From Novosphingobium sp. UBA6272 (GTDB lineage: Bacteria; Pseudomonadota; Alphaproteobacteria; Sphingomonadales; Sphingomonadaceae), in the NCBI RefSeq assembly GCF_002440635.1, contig NZ_DJUW01000026.1, positions 205,565 through 269,564 on the forward strand: 64,000 nt of DNA, read 5' to 3'. The notes under the pieces were generated by a model. That model worked only from the letters and a program-made list of their open reading frames with translations. It was not told where the DNA came from and ran no database searches. Shown one piece after another: positions 16,254-24,009 of the stretch. Every line of letters starts with the position of its first letter. Within the stretch, counting starts at the first letter, position 1. The translations under genes and the position numbers were made by a program.

Positions 16254-18277
16254 TGGACGAAGACGATATCTCGGGTGGCGAAAAGGACGGCGGCGATGCG
16301 CCGCTGATCGACCTTAACGAAGCCTCGATCAAGAAGCTGATCGCGCGCGCCAAGCGGCGCGGCGTGATCACAATGGACGAGCTTAACGAGGCCCTGCCCC
16401 AGGACCAGATGACCACCGACCAGATCGAGGACATCATGTCCGCGATCAGCGAGATGGGCGTCAACATCGTCGAAAGCGACGAGGATGCGGTCGATCCGGA
16501 CGAGAAGGAAGTCGACGAGATCGACGAGCCCGATTCGGGCGCGGCCGAGCGTCCCGACTTGATAAAGAAGAAGGAAACGATCGACCGCACCGACGATCCG
16601 GTGCGGATGTACCTGCGCGAAATGGGCGCGGTCGAACTGCTCAGCCGCGAAGGCGAAATCGCCATCGCCAAGCGGATCGAAGCCGGCCGGGACACGATGA
16701 TCCTGGGCCTGTGCGAAAGCCCGATCACCTTCCATGCGATCATCCAGTGGTCCGAAGCGCTCAACGCCGGCGAAATGCAGCTGCGCGAAATCCTCGATCT
16801 CGACGCGATGCTTTCGAAGGAGCCTGCGCCCGAAAACCTGACCGAAGACGGTGAGGAAGCAGGCGACGGGGAAATCACCGAAGCAACCGCCGGCCCCTCC
16901 TACAAGGAGGAAGAGGACATCGAGGAAGAAGAAGCGGCCGACGGCGAAGAGGACGAGGACGGCATTGAACGCCGCGCCCGCCGTCCGGTCGAGGAAGAAG
17001 AAGAGGACAACACCCTCTCGCTCGCCCAGATGGAAGCCCAGCTCAAGCCGCACGCGCTTGAAAAGTTCGCCGAAATCACCGCGCTGTTCAAGAAATTCGA
17101 AAAGATCCAGAACGATCGGCTCGAAGTGATGGCCGGCGGCGGGGCCTTCTCGCCGACCAAGGAAAAGAACTACCAGCAGCTCCGCGAAGACCTCACTGCG
17201 CAGGTAGAAAGCGTGCAATTCCATGCGACCAAGATCGAGTATCTGGTCGACAACCTCTATGCCTTCAACCGTCGCCTGACCGCGCTGGGCGGGCAGATGC
17301 TGCGGCTGGCCGAACGCCACAAGGTCAACCGCAAGGACTTCCTAGACAGCTATGTCGGGCACGAGCTCGACGATGCCTGGCTGGCCGCGCAGGCCAGCAA
17401 GGACAAGAAGTGGGCCGCTTTTGCGGATCAGGAAGCCGACGCGGTCGAACGGATCCGCGCCGAGGTTTCGGATATCGCTTCAGCCACCGGCATGGCGCTC
17501 ACCGAATTCCGCCGGATCGTCAACATGGTCCAGAAGGGCGAGCGCGAAGCGCGGATCGCCAAGAAGGAAATGGTAGAAGCGAACCTGCGGCTGGTGATCT
17601 CGATCGCCAAGAAATACACCAACCGCGGCCTGCAGTTCCTCGACCTGATCCAGGAAGGCAACATCGGGCTGATGAAGGCGGTCGACAAGTTCGAATACCG
17701 CCGCGGTTACAAGTTCAGCACCTATGCCACCTGGTGGATCCGCCAGGCGATCACCCGCTCGATCGCCGATCAGGCCCGCACGATCCGCATCCCGGTCCAC
17801 ATGATCGAAACGATCAACAAGCTGGTCCGCACCAGCCGCCAGTTCCTCCACGAGCAAGGCCGCGAGCCTACCCCTGAGGAAATGGCCGAGCGCCTCTCGA
17901 TGCCGCTCGAAAAGGTCCGCAAGGTGATGAAGATCGCCAAGGAGCCGATCTCCCTCGAAACCCCGATCGGGGACGAAGAAGATTCGCACCTCGGCGACTT
18001 CATCGAGGACAAGAACGCGGTGATCCCGGTCGATGCGGCGATCCAGGCCAACCTCAAGGAAACGGTCACCCGCGTGCTCGCCAGTCTGACACCGCGCGAA
18101 GAGCGCGTACTGCGCATGCGTTTCGGCATCGGCATGAACACCGATCACACGCTGGAAGAAGTCGGCCAGCAGTTCTCGGTCACCCGCGAACGTATCCGCC
18201 AGATCGAAGCCAAGGCGCTTCGCAAGCTCAAGCACCCAAGCCGGTCAAGGAAGATGCGTTCGTTCCTCGATCAATAA
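16250..18277 (+). CDS. rpoD: RNA polymerase sigma factor RpoD (sigma-70)
   Basis: The 675-residue housekeeping sigma factor. It shows region 1.1, region 1.2 (DPVRMYLREMGAVELLSREG), a very acidic non-conserved insert, and region 2 with RLVISIAKKYTNRGL and YATWWIRQAITRSI. Region 3 follows, and region 4 has the helix-turn-helix LEEVGQQFSVTRERIRQIEA. Two adjacent ATG codons (16250 and 16253) could start it, and the first overlaps the dnaG stop. The dnaG-rpoD pairing is the ancestral arrangement. Confidence 0.98.
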   Translation: MMDEDDISGGEKDGGDAPLIDLNEASIKKLIARAKRRGVITMDELNEALPQDQMTTDQIEDIMSAISEMGVNIVESDEDAVDPDEKEVDEIDEPDSGAAERPDLIKKKETIDRTDDPVRMYLREMGAVELLSREGEIAIAKRIEAGRDTMILGLCESPITFHAIIQWSEALNAGEMQLREILDLDAMLSKEPAPENLTEDGEEAGDGEITEATAGPSYKEEEDIEEEEAADGEEDEDGIERRARRPVEEEEEDNTLSLAQMEAQLKPHALEKFAEITALFKKFEKIQNDRLEVMAGGGAFSPTKEKNYQQLREDLTAQVESVQFHATKIEYLVDNLYAFNRRLTALGGQMLRLAERHKVNRKDFLDSYVGHELDDAWLAAQASKDKKWAAFADQEADAVERIRAEVSDIASATGMALTEFRRIVNMVQKGEREARIAKKEMVEANLRLVISIAKKYTNRGLQFLDLIQEGNIGLMKAVDKFEYRRGYKFSTYATWWIRQAITRSIADQARTIRIPVHMIETINKLVRTSRQFLHEQGREPTPEEMAERLSMPLEKVRKVMKIAKEPISLETPIGDEEDSHLGDFIEDKNAVIPVDAAIQANLKETVTRVLASLTPREERVLRMRFGIGMNTDHTLEEVGQQFSVTRERIRQIEAKALRKLKHPSRSRKMRSFLDQ

Positions 18278-18282
18278 GCCCA

Positions 18283-18326
18283 ATCGCACCGGTGGAAGCG
18301 TGTCTATCGCTCCGCCGGTGCAATTT
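18283..18326 (+). terminator. Probable terminator after rpoD
   Basis: GCACCGG and CCGGTGC arms close a long hairpin whose inner part (GGA-GCG against CGC-TCC) also pairs. Only a short T stretch follows, so termination may be partial. Confidence 0.55.
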
Positions 18327-18430
18327 CCCATCAGGATTGCGAATAGTGCGTGGCCCGCGCTGGCCTTGGCGCGCCCTCGCGACTAAGGGGGGCGCGAACG
18401 ATTCTCACCAATAGCGGGGCCCGCCCAGCC

Positions 18431-18868
18431 ATGCGCATCGCCATTGCCTCAGATCATGCCGCTGTCGACCTCAAGGCCGAGCTGCGCGAATACCTGATCG
18501 GGCTGGGCCACGAGGTTGCCGACCTGGGTCCGGAAACCGCCGACCGGGTCGACTATCCCGATTATGGCTACAAGCTGGCCGCAGTGGTCGCCGATGGGAC
18601 CGCCGAATATGGCGTGGCGTTGTGCGGCAGCGGGATCGGGATCTCAATCGCGGTCAACCGCAACCCCTCCTGCCGGGCCGCGCTGGTGTCCGAACCGCTG
18701 TCGGCCGCCCTCGCCCGTGAACACAACGATGCCAATGTCATCGCCATGGGCGCGCGGCTGACCGGCAGCGACATGGCCAAGGCCTGTCTCGACGCTTTCC
18801 TTTCGACCCCCTTCGGTGGCGGCCGCCATGCTGGCCGCGTCGCCAAACTGACCAACCCTTCCTGCTGA
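18431..18868 (+). CDS. rpiB: Ribose-5-phosphate isomerase B
   Basis: A 145-residue RpiB/LacAB-family enzyme that interconverts ribose 5-phosphate and ribulose 5-phosphate. The start MRIAIASDHAAVDLKAELRE at 18431 fits the family better than an upstream in-frame ATG. The catalytic Cys lies in VALCGSGIGISIAVNR, and the phosphate-binding and proton-relay region is EHNDANVIAMGARL. It sits 15 bases before glyA, consistent with cotranscription, which is common in alphaproteobacteria. Confidence 0.95.
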   Translation: MRIAIASDHAAVDLKAELREYLIGLGHEVADLGPETADRVDYPDYGYKLAAVVADGTAEYGVALCGSGIGISIAVNRNPSCRAALVSEPLSAALAREHNDANVIAMGARLTGSDMAKACLDAFLSTPFGGGRHAGRVAKLTNPSC

Positions 18869-18883
18869 GGAGCACCCCCCCGC

Positions 18884-20194
18884 GTGACCACCACCCTTGC
18901 CACTGCCCCGGTGCGTTCAGCCGGTTTCTTCACCGCTCACCTGGCCGAGGCGGACCCGGAGGTCCATGCCGCGATCCAGAACGAACTCAATCGCCAGCGC
19001 CACAACATCGAACTGATCGCGAGCGAGAACATCACCAGTCTGGCCGTTCTCGAGGCGACCGGATCGGTCTTCACCAACAAGTACGCCGAAGGCTATCCAG
19101 GCAAGCGCTACTATGGCGGCTGCGAATATGCCGACGTGGTCGAGAACCTGGCGATCGAACGGGCCAAGGCGCTGTTCGGCTGCCAGTTCGCCAATGTCCA
19201 GCCCAATTCCGGCAGCCAGATGAACCAGGCAGTATTCCTGGCGCTGCTCAGCCCGGGCGACAAGTTCATGGGGCTCAACCTCAACGCCGGCGGGCACCTC
19301 ACCCACGGCAGCCCGGTGAACATGAGCGGCAAGTGGTTCGTCCCCGTCCCCTATGGCGTGCGCCAGGAAGACGAGCAGATCGACATGGACGAGGTTGCGG
19401 CCCTCGCCCGTGAGCACAAGCCCAAGCTGATCATCTGCGGCGGCACCGCCTATTCGCGCCACTGGGATTTCAAGCGCTTCCGCGAAATCGCCGACGAGGT
19501 GGGCGCCTGGCTGCTGGCCGATATCTCGCACTTCTCCGGCCTGGTCGCCGGAGGCGCGCACCCCTCGCCCTTCCCCCACGCCCATGTCGTGACCACCACC
19601 ACACACAAGAGCCTGCGCGGACCGCGCTCTGGCGTGATCCTGACCAATGACGAGGATCTCGCCAAGAAGATGAACATGGCGGTGTTCCCCGGCCTGCAGG
19701 GCGGGCCGCTGGTCCACGTTATCGCGGCCAAGGCGGTGGCCTTTGGCGATGCGCTGAAGCCGGAATTCAAGGCCTATGCCGCGCAGGTTGTAGCCAATGC
19801 CAAGGCGCTCGCCGCCAGCGTTACCGAGCAGGGGCTGCGGGTGGTTTCGGGCGGGACCGACAATCACCTGATGCTGGTCGACCTTTCGGCCAAAAACGTT
19901 ACCGGCAAGGCTGCCGAAAAGGGCCTCGATCGGGCCTGGCTGACCTGTAACAAGAACGGCATTCCCTATGATACCCGTTCGCCCTTCGTCACCTCGGGGA
20001 TCCGGCTCGGCACGCCGGCCGGAACCACCCGCGGGTTCGGCGAGGAAGAGTTCCGCGTGATCGGCCAGCTGATCGCCGAGGTCGTTGACGGCATGGCCCG
20101 CAACGGCGATGAAGGCGACGGTCAGGTGGAACAGCGCGTCCGCGACCGTGTGGCCGAACTGTGCACCGCCTTTCCGATCTATCCGGGACTCTGA
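18884..20194 (+). CDS. glyA: Serine hydroxymethyltransferase
   Basis: A 436-residue PLP enzyme that converts serine and tetrahydrofolate to glycine and methylene-tetrahydrofolate. It starts at GTG 18884 behind GAGGAG. The PLP lysine is K242 in TTTTHKSLRGPRSG. LIASENITSLAVLEATGS and YAEGYPGKRYYGG are also diagnostic. It lies in a tight run rpiB-glyA-small membrane gene-nrdR. Confidence 0.98.
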   Translation: MTTTLATAPVRSAGFFTAHLAEADPEVHAAIQNELNRQRHNIELIASENITSLAVLEATGSVFTNKYAEGYPGKRYYGGCEYADVVENLAIERAKALFGCQFANVQPNSGSQMNQAVFLALLSPGDKFMGLNLNAGGHLTHGSPVNMSGKWFVPVPYGVRQEDEQIDMDEVAALAREHKPKLIICGGTAYSRHWDFKRFREIADEVGAWLLADISHFSGLVAGGAHPSPFPHAHVVTTTTHKSLRGPRSGVILTNDEDLAKKMNMAVFPGLQGGPLVHVIAAKAVAFGDALKPEFKAYAAQVVANAKALAASVTEQGLRVVSGGTDNHLMLVDLSAKNVTGKAAEKGLDRAWLTCNKNGIPYDTRSPFVTSGIRLGTPAGTTRGFGEEEFRVIGQLIAEVVDGMARNGDEGDGQVEQRVRDRVAELCTAFPIYPGL

Positions 20195-20196
20195 TC

Positions 20197-20397
20197 ATGA
20201 GCGACAACTTCGTGGACGACGCCAAGGCGGAAATCAGCGGCATGGCCAAGGAAGGCATGCGGCACCCATCGACCAAGCCGGTGCTGACCGGGGCGGCAGT
20301 CGGCGCAGCGGCAGGCTTGCTGCTTCCGGTGCTGTCGATTCCGGCTGGTCTGGTCATTGGTGCAGGCATCATGTTCTACAAGCGGGTCCGCCCGTAA
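20197..20397 (+). CDS. Small membrane protein between glyA and nrdR
   Basis: A 66-residue protein starting 2 bases after the glyA stop. The N-terminal half is polar and the C-terminal half forms one or two hydrophobic helices (VGAAAGLLLPVLSIPAGLVI) ending in a basic tail. The next gene starts directly after its stop. Small glycine/alanine-rich proteins of this kind occur at this position in sphingomonads. No function is known. Confidence 0.75.
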   Translation: MSDNFVDDAKAEISGMAKEGMRHPSTKPVLTGAAVGAAAGLLLPVLSIPAGLVIGAGIMFYKRVRP

Positions 20398-20859
20398 GTG
20401 CGTTGTCCGTTCTGCGCTCATGATGACAGCCAGGTAAAGGATTCGCGCCCAACCGAAGACAACACGGCGATCCGCCGCCGCCGCCAGTGTGACAGCTGCG
20501 GCGCGCGCTTCACCACCTTCGAGCGGGTCCAGCTGCGCGAAATCACTGTGGTGAAGTCTGACGGTACGCGCGAAAGCTTCGACCGTTCCAAGATCGACCA
20601 GTCGGTTGCCCTCGCCTGCCGCAAGCGCGGTCTGGCGCAGGAGCGGCTCGATCAGCTGGTTTCTGGCGTGCAGCGCCAGATCGAGACCATGGGCGAAAGC
20701 GAAGTCACTACCCGGGGGATCGGGGAAATGGTGATGGAAGGCCTGCGCGGGCTCGACAGCGTCGCCTACATCCGCTTCGCCAGCGTCTATCGCGACTTTA
20801 CCGAAGCCAAGGACTTCGAGGATTTCGCCAGCACGGTAAGGGATGCGGGCAAAGCATAG
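20398..20859 (+). CDS. nrdR: Transcriptional repressor NrdR
   Basis: A 153-residue repressor of ribonucleotide reductase genes. The N-terminal zinc ribbon has two Cys pairs (MRCPFCAHDDSQVKDSRPTE and CDSCGARFTTFE), followed by an ATP-cone from about residue 48. The start is GTG directly behind the previous stop. The glyA-nrdR linkage is common in alphaproteobacteria. Confidence 0.97.
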   Translation: MRCPFCAHDDSQVKDSRPTEDNTAIRRRRQCDSCGARFTTFERVQLREITVVKSDGTRESFDRSKIDQSVALACRKRGLAQERLDQLVSGVQRQIETMGESEVTTRGIGEMVMEGLRGLDSVAYIRFASVYRDFTEAKDFEDFASTVRDAGKA

Positions 20860-20902
20860 CTACTTGCCACTGGTCGTTCTCGCCAATATGCAAACTCCCT
20901 GC

Positions 20903-20966
20903 TCGCTCATCCTGAGGAGCGAAGGAGACTGAGCTTGTCGAAGGCTCATTCGCGTCTCGAAGGACC
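20903..20966. repeat. Repeat family C arm, left of the GIY-YIG domain
   Basis: A 64-base segment that matches the reverse complement of 21263-21326 at 59 of 64 positions. It holds the TTCGACAAGCTCAG core and the sequence CTCCTCAGGATGAGCGA on the minus strand. Confidence 0.85.
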
Positions 20967-20978
20967 TGTTGCCACGCG

Positions 20979-22079
20979 ATGACCTTGCAGTTCTGGACTT
21001 ACATGCTGCGCTGCTCCGACGGCAGCTATTACATCGGGCACACCGATGACATCGATGTCCGCCTGGCTCAGCATAATGATGGAACCTATCCCGGTTACAC
21101 CCACAATCGCAGACCGGTTGAGCTGGTCTGGTCGGATCTTTGTGCCGATCGAGACACCGCCTTTGCCAACGAACGCAAGTTGAAGGGCTGGTCCCGGGCA
21201 AAGAAGGAGGCCTTGATCCGTGGTGAGTGGGATGTGATCCGTCAGCTTGCGAGCCGAGCGCGGGTCCTTCGAGACGGGCAAGAGCCTTCGACAAGCTCAG
21301 TCTCTTCCCCTCCTCAGGATGAGCGAAATCTGGCCACCGTCAGTGAACCAATCATCGTCCTCGTCCGCCCGCAGCTGGGTGAGAATATCGGCAAGGCGGC
21401 TCGGGCGATGCTCAATTTCGGGCTGACCGAACTGCGGCTGGTTTCCCCGCGCGATGGCTGGCCCAATCCCAGCGCGGGTCCCGCGGCTGCCGGCGCCGAC
21501 CTGGTACTGGAAAAGGCCGAGGTGTTCGAATCGCTGGCCGATGCAGTCGCCGACTGCGCCCATGTCTATGCCACCACCGTGCGCAAGCGCGGGGTGACAA
21601 AGCCGGTTCTGACCCCCGAGCAGACTGCCCGCGCGGTCCATACCGACCAGGGCCGCTCGGCCTTTATCTTCGGGCCGGAACGCTCGGGGCTGGAGACCGA
21701 AGATGTTGCGCTGGCCAGGGCAATCGTCACGGTGCCGATCAATCCGGAATTCGGCTCACTCAACCTTGCCCAGGCGGTGATCCTGCTGGCCTATGAGTGG
21801 TCAAAACATGTCGCGCTGGAGCAGCCCCCAATCGAAGAGCTTCTGCCCCCGGCACCGCAGGAAGAGCTGGAAGGCCTGATCGGTCAGTTGGAGGAGATGT
21901 TGGCGCCAACCGGCTATTATCTGCCCGAAAAGCGCGCCGTTGCAACGCGCCGGACCTTGCGGACCCTGCTCACCAAGCCCGGCTGGAACCATCTTGAGGT
22001 GCGCACCTTCCGCGGCGTGCTGTCCGCCTTGCGCAAGGGGCCGCGGCGGCCCGGCACCAAAGACCTGCCCAAGGGTTGA
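20979..22079 (+). CDS. trmJ: GIY-YIG nuclease domain fused to TrmJ-like tRNA methyltransferase
   Basis: One open frame of 366 residues. Residues 1-94 are a URI-type GIY-YIG domain (WTYMLRCSDGSYYIGHTDD, then the Glu in FANERKLKGWSRAKKEALIR). Residues 95-116 are coded by a repeat arm, and from about 122 a SpoU/TrmJ methyltransferase follows. That part has VLVRPQLGENIGKAARAMLN, FIFGPERSGLE and VPINPEFGSLNLAQAVILLA, the knotted AdoMet-binding motifs for 2'-O-methylation at tRNA position 32. No ATG, GTG or TTG start lies in frame between the domains, so a separate TrmJ would have to start inside the GIY-YIG part or at a rare codon. TrmJ is about the usual length without the extension. No good ribosome site precedes 20979. 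Confidence 0.85.
   Translation: MTLQFWTYMLRCSDGSYYIGHTDDIDVRLAQHNDGTYPGYTHNRRPVELVWSDLCADRDTAFANERKLKGWSRAKKEALIRGEWDVIRQLASRARVLRDGQEPSTSSVSSPPQDERNLATVSEPIIVLVRPQLGENIGKAARAMLNFGLTELRLVSPRDGWPNPSAGPAAAGADLVLEKAEVFESLADAVADCAHVYATTVRKRGVTKPVLTPEQTARAVHTDQGRSAFIFGPERSGLETEDVALARAIVTVPINPEFGSLNLAQAVILLAYEWSKHVALEQPPIEELLPPAPQEELEGLIGQLEEMLAPTGYYLPEKRAVATRRTLRTLLTKPGWNHLEVRTFRGVLSALRKGPRRPGTKDLPKG
21263..21326. repeat. Repeat family C arm, right of the GIY-YIG domain (coding)
   Basis: The inverted partner of 20903-20966 (59 of 64 identical). It is translated as the linker EPSTSSVSSPPQDER between the nuclease and methyltransferase parts. Confidence 0.85.
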
Positions 22080-22232
22080 CTTTCACGCGCTTCGCGGCCA
22101 AAGGCGCGCCTTCGCAATTGACCAGGCACTCCGGTGAAGCCTTGGTCGCGTCCGGCAACAGGCCGGGCGGTGCGGTTCCGGACCAGAAGCGGCACACCGC
22201 GTACCGCATGCAAATTGAAGGACAGACGCGCC

Positions 22233-22847
22233 ATGTCAAAGCGCAATTCGTCGAAGTATAAAATTGATCGCCGTATGGGCGAAAACATCTGGGGCCGTCC
22301 GAAGAGCTCGGTCAACCGCCGCTCCTACGGTCCCGGCCAGCACGGCCAGCGCCGCAAGGGCAAGCTTTCGGACTTCGGCATCCAGCTGCGCGCCAAGCAG
22401 AAGCTCAAGGGCTACTATGGCGACGTCACCGAAAAGCAGTTCAAGCGCACCTACCAGGAAGCGAGCCGCATGAAGGGCGATACCGGTCAGAACCTGATCG
22501 GCCTGCTCGAACAGCGCCTCGACATGGTTGTGTACCGCTGCAAGTTCGCGCCGACCATCTTCTCGGCCCGCCAGATCGTTTCGCACGGCCACATCTATGT
22601 GAACGGCGTGAAGTGCAACATCGCCAGCCGCCGCGTGCGTCCGGGCGACGTGGTCAGCCTGGGCAAGAAGGCCAAGGAAATGGCCCTGATCGCCGAAGCG
22701 CAGGGCCTGCCCGAGCGTGAAATCCCCGACTATGTCGCGCCCGATGGCACCGACAAGGCAACCTTCGTCCGCGTTCCGACGCTTGACGAAGTGCCCTACC
22801 CGGTGAAGATGGAACCGAACCTCGTGGTCGAATTCTACTCGCGCTAA
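22233..22847 (+). CDS. rpsD: 30S ribosomal protein S4
   Basis: A 204-residue primary 16S rRNA-binding protein. The start MSKRNSSKYKIDRRMGENIW at 22233, with GAAGGA upstream, replaces a longer in-frame start that has no similarity. The S4 RNA-binding domain includes LEQRLDMVVYRCKFAPTIFS and SHGHIYVNGVK. It is monocistronic, ending in a clear terminator. Confidence 0.98.
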   Translation: MSKRNSSKYKIDRRMGENIWGRPKSSVNRRSYGPGQHGQRRKGKLSDFGIQLRAKQKLKGYYGDVTEKQFKRTYQEASRMKGDTGQNLIGLLEQRLDMVVYRCKFAPTIFSARQIVSHGHIYVNGVKCNIASRRVRPGDVVSLGKKAKEMALIAEAQGLPEREIPDYVAPDGTDKATFVRVPTLDEVPYPVKMEPNLVVEFYSR

Positions 22848-22873
22848 TCACTTAGCCAGAGTTGCAAACGCAT

Positions 22874-22905
22874 TAGGGCGGTACCCGTATGGGGCCGCCC
22901 TTTTT
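22874..22905 (+). terminator. Intrinsic terminator after rpsD
   Basis: AGGGCGG (22875-22881) pairs with CCGCCCT (22895-22901), with additional CCC/GGG pairing inside, followed by TTTTT. Confidence 0.85.
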
Positions 22906-22970
22906 CGTTGGGGCTGTTTGTTTGCGCAGCCTTCATGCCGGTTTGCGACAAAGACGGCAGGAGGTGGCCG

Positions 22971-23129
22971 ATGCCCCAGTTCCGCTTTGTCACGCCGCAC
23001 CGCTGCGGCAAATGGTATCCCGAATTGACCCAGGCCCAGCGCTACGCGGCCGCGATCGGCGCAGGCTTTCTCGATGGCCGGAATGGTATGTTCCAGGCCT
23101 ATCGCGAAACCCGTCTTGAGACGCGTTGA
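22971..23129 (+). CDS. Small conserved hypothetical protein
   Basis: A 52-residue protein beginning MPQFRFVTPHRCGKWYPELT, preceded by an excellent AGGAGGTGG ribosome site 5 bases before the ATG at 22971. That site favours this start over an in-frame ATG at 22908. It is rich in aromatic and basic residues with no membrane segment. I recall similar short sphingomonad proteins but know no function. Confidence 0.7.
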   Translation: MPQFRFVTPHRCGKWYPELTQAQRYAAAIGAGFLDGRNGMFQAYRETRLETR

Positions 23130-23136
23130 AGGGGGT

Positions 23137-23152
23137 TTAATCGTCCAATTAA
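23137..23152. promoter_or_regulatory. Operator-like palindrome before the nitroreductase
   Basis: TTAATCGTCCAATTAA shares the outer TTAAT/ATTAA arms and 14 of 16 bases with the perfect palindrome at 283-298. It lies 40 bases before the nitroreductase start. Both genes may belong to one TetR-type regulon. Confidence 0.5.
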
Positions 23153-23191
23153 TTTGCTACCTCGACACTCAGACAGGGTGGAGGAATGCGA

Positions 23192-23878
23192 ATGGATTTC
23201 GATGACGTGATCATGGGACGGCGCAGTACACGCGGCTATCTGGACAAACCGGTCCCGCGCGCGCTGATCGAGGAAGTGCTGACGTTGGCGATGCGCGCAC
23301 CGAGTTCGATGAATACACAGCCCTGGAACTTCCACATCATCACCGGCGAACCGCTTGACCGGATCCGCGCAGGCAATACCGAACGGAATCTCGCCGGCGT
23401 ACCGCACAGCCGCGAATTCCGCACCGGCCATGCTTTTGAAGGGGTCCACCGCGAACGCCAGATCGGGGTCGCCAAGCAGCTGTTCGCTGCCCAGGGCATC
23501 GCCCGCGAAGACAAGGAGGCCAGGCTCGACTGGGTACTGCGCGGGTTCCGCCAGTTCGACGCCCCGGTCTGCGTTATCGTCACTTATGACAAGGAACTGG
23601 CCGACAGCGACGATACCGCCTTCGATTGCGGTGCGGTCACCACCGCGCTGGTAAACGCGGCCTGGTCACGCGGGCTCGGCTGCGTGATCAACAGCCAGGG
23701 AATCATGCAAAGCCCGGTAGTGCGCGAACACGCCGGAATTCCTGACGATCAGGTGATCATGAAGGCTGTGGCCTTGGGCTGGCCCGATGACAGCTTCCCC
23801 GCGAACGCCGTGGTGTCGGAACGCAAGAGCGTGGACGAGGCCACGCGCTGGGTGGGGTTCGACCTGGAAGAGGCTTGA
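23192..23878 (+). CDS. Nitroreductase-family protein
   Basis: A 228-residue FMN-dependent oxidoreductase. The start at 23192 is preferred to the ATG at 23186 because GGAGG is 7 bases before it. The FMN-binding RRSTRGYLDKPVPRALIEEV with APSSMNTQPWNFH is present, as is the later GCVINSQGIMQSPVVREHAG. The electron acceptor is unknown. An operator-like palindrome precedes it, and a large accessory gene follows after 131 bases. Confidence 0.93.
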   Translation: MDFDDVIMGRRSTRGYLDKPVPRALIEEVLTLAMRAPSSMNTQPWNFHIITGEPLDRIRAGNTERNLAGVPHSREFRTGHAFEGVHRERQIGVAKQLFAAQGIAREDKEARLDWVLRGFRQFDAPVCVIVTYDKELADSDDTAFDCGAVTTALVNAAWSRGLGCVINSQGIMQSPVVREHAGIPDDQVIMKAVALGWPDDSFPANAVVSERKSVDEATRWVGFDLEEA

Positions 23879-23940
23879 TCAAACTCGAACTGGCACGCGC
23901 AATATTTAGCGAAAAGGGCTCTCAAAAGGGGTATTGAACT

Positions 23941-23996
23941 ACTTGGTTGACTGCGCTCCACCAAGTATGAGACAGTGTTCACGACAGTGTTATACT
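23941..23996 (+). promoter_or_regulatory. Structured promoter of the large accessory gene
   Basis: An inverted repeat ACTTGGT/ACCAAGT (23941-23947, 23960-23966) is followed by a 9-base direct repeat GACAGTGTT (23971-23979, 23983-23991, period 12) that runs into TATACT at 23991-23996. Transcription from this -10 box would begin only a few bases before the ATG at 24010, which has no ribosome site, so the mRNA may be leaderless. Confidence 0.5.
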
Positions 23997-24009
23997 TTGT
24001 AAGTGACTC

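Noticed and set aside
20979..21290. Homing-endonuclease intron or intein based on the GIY-YIG motif
   Set aside because: The domain is of the short URI type at an N-terminus, and there are no splice motifs or interrupted host gene halves.
22889..23119. 76-residue frame overlapping the small gene after rpsD
   Set aside because: Arg-rich shadow reading. The competing frame at 22971 has an excellent ribosome site and a protein-like composition.
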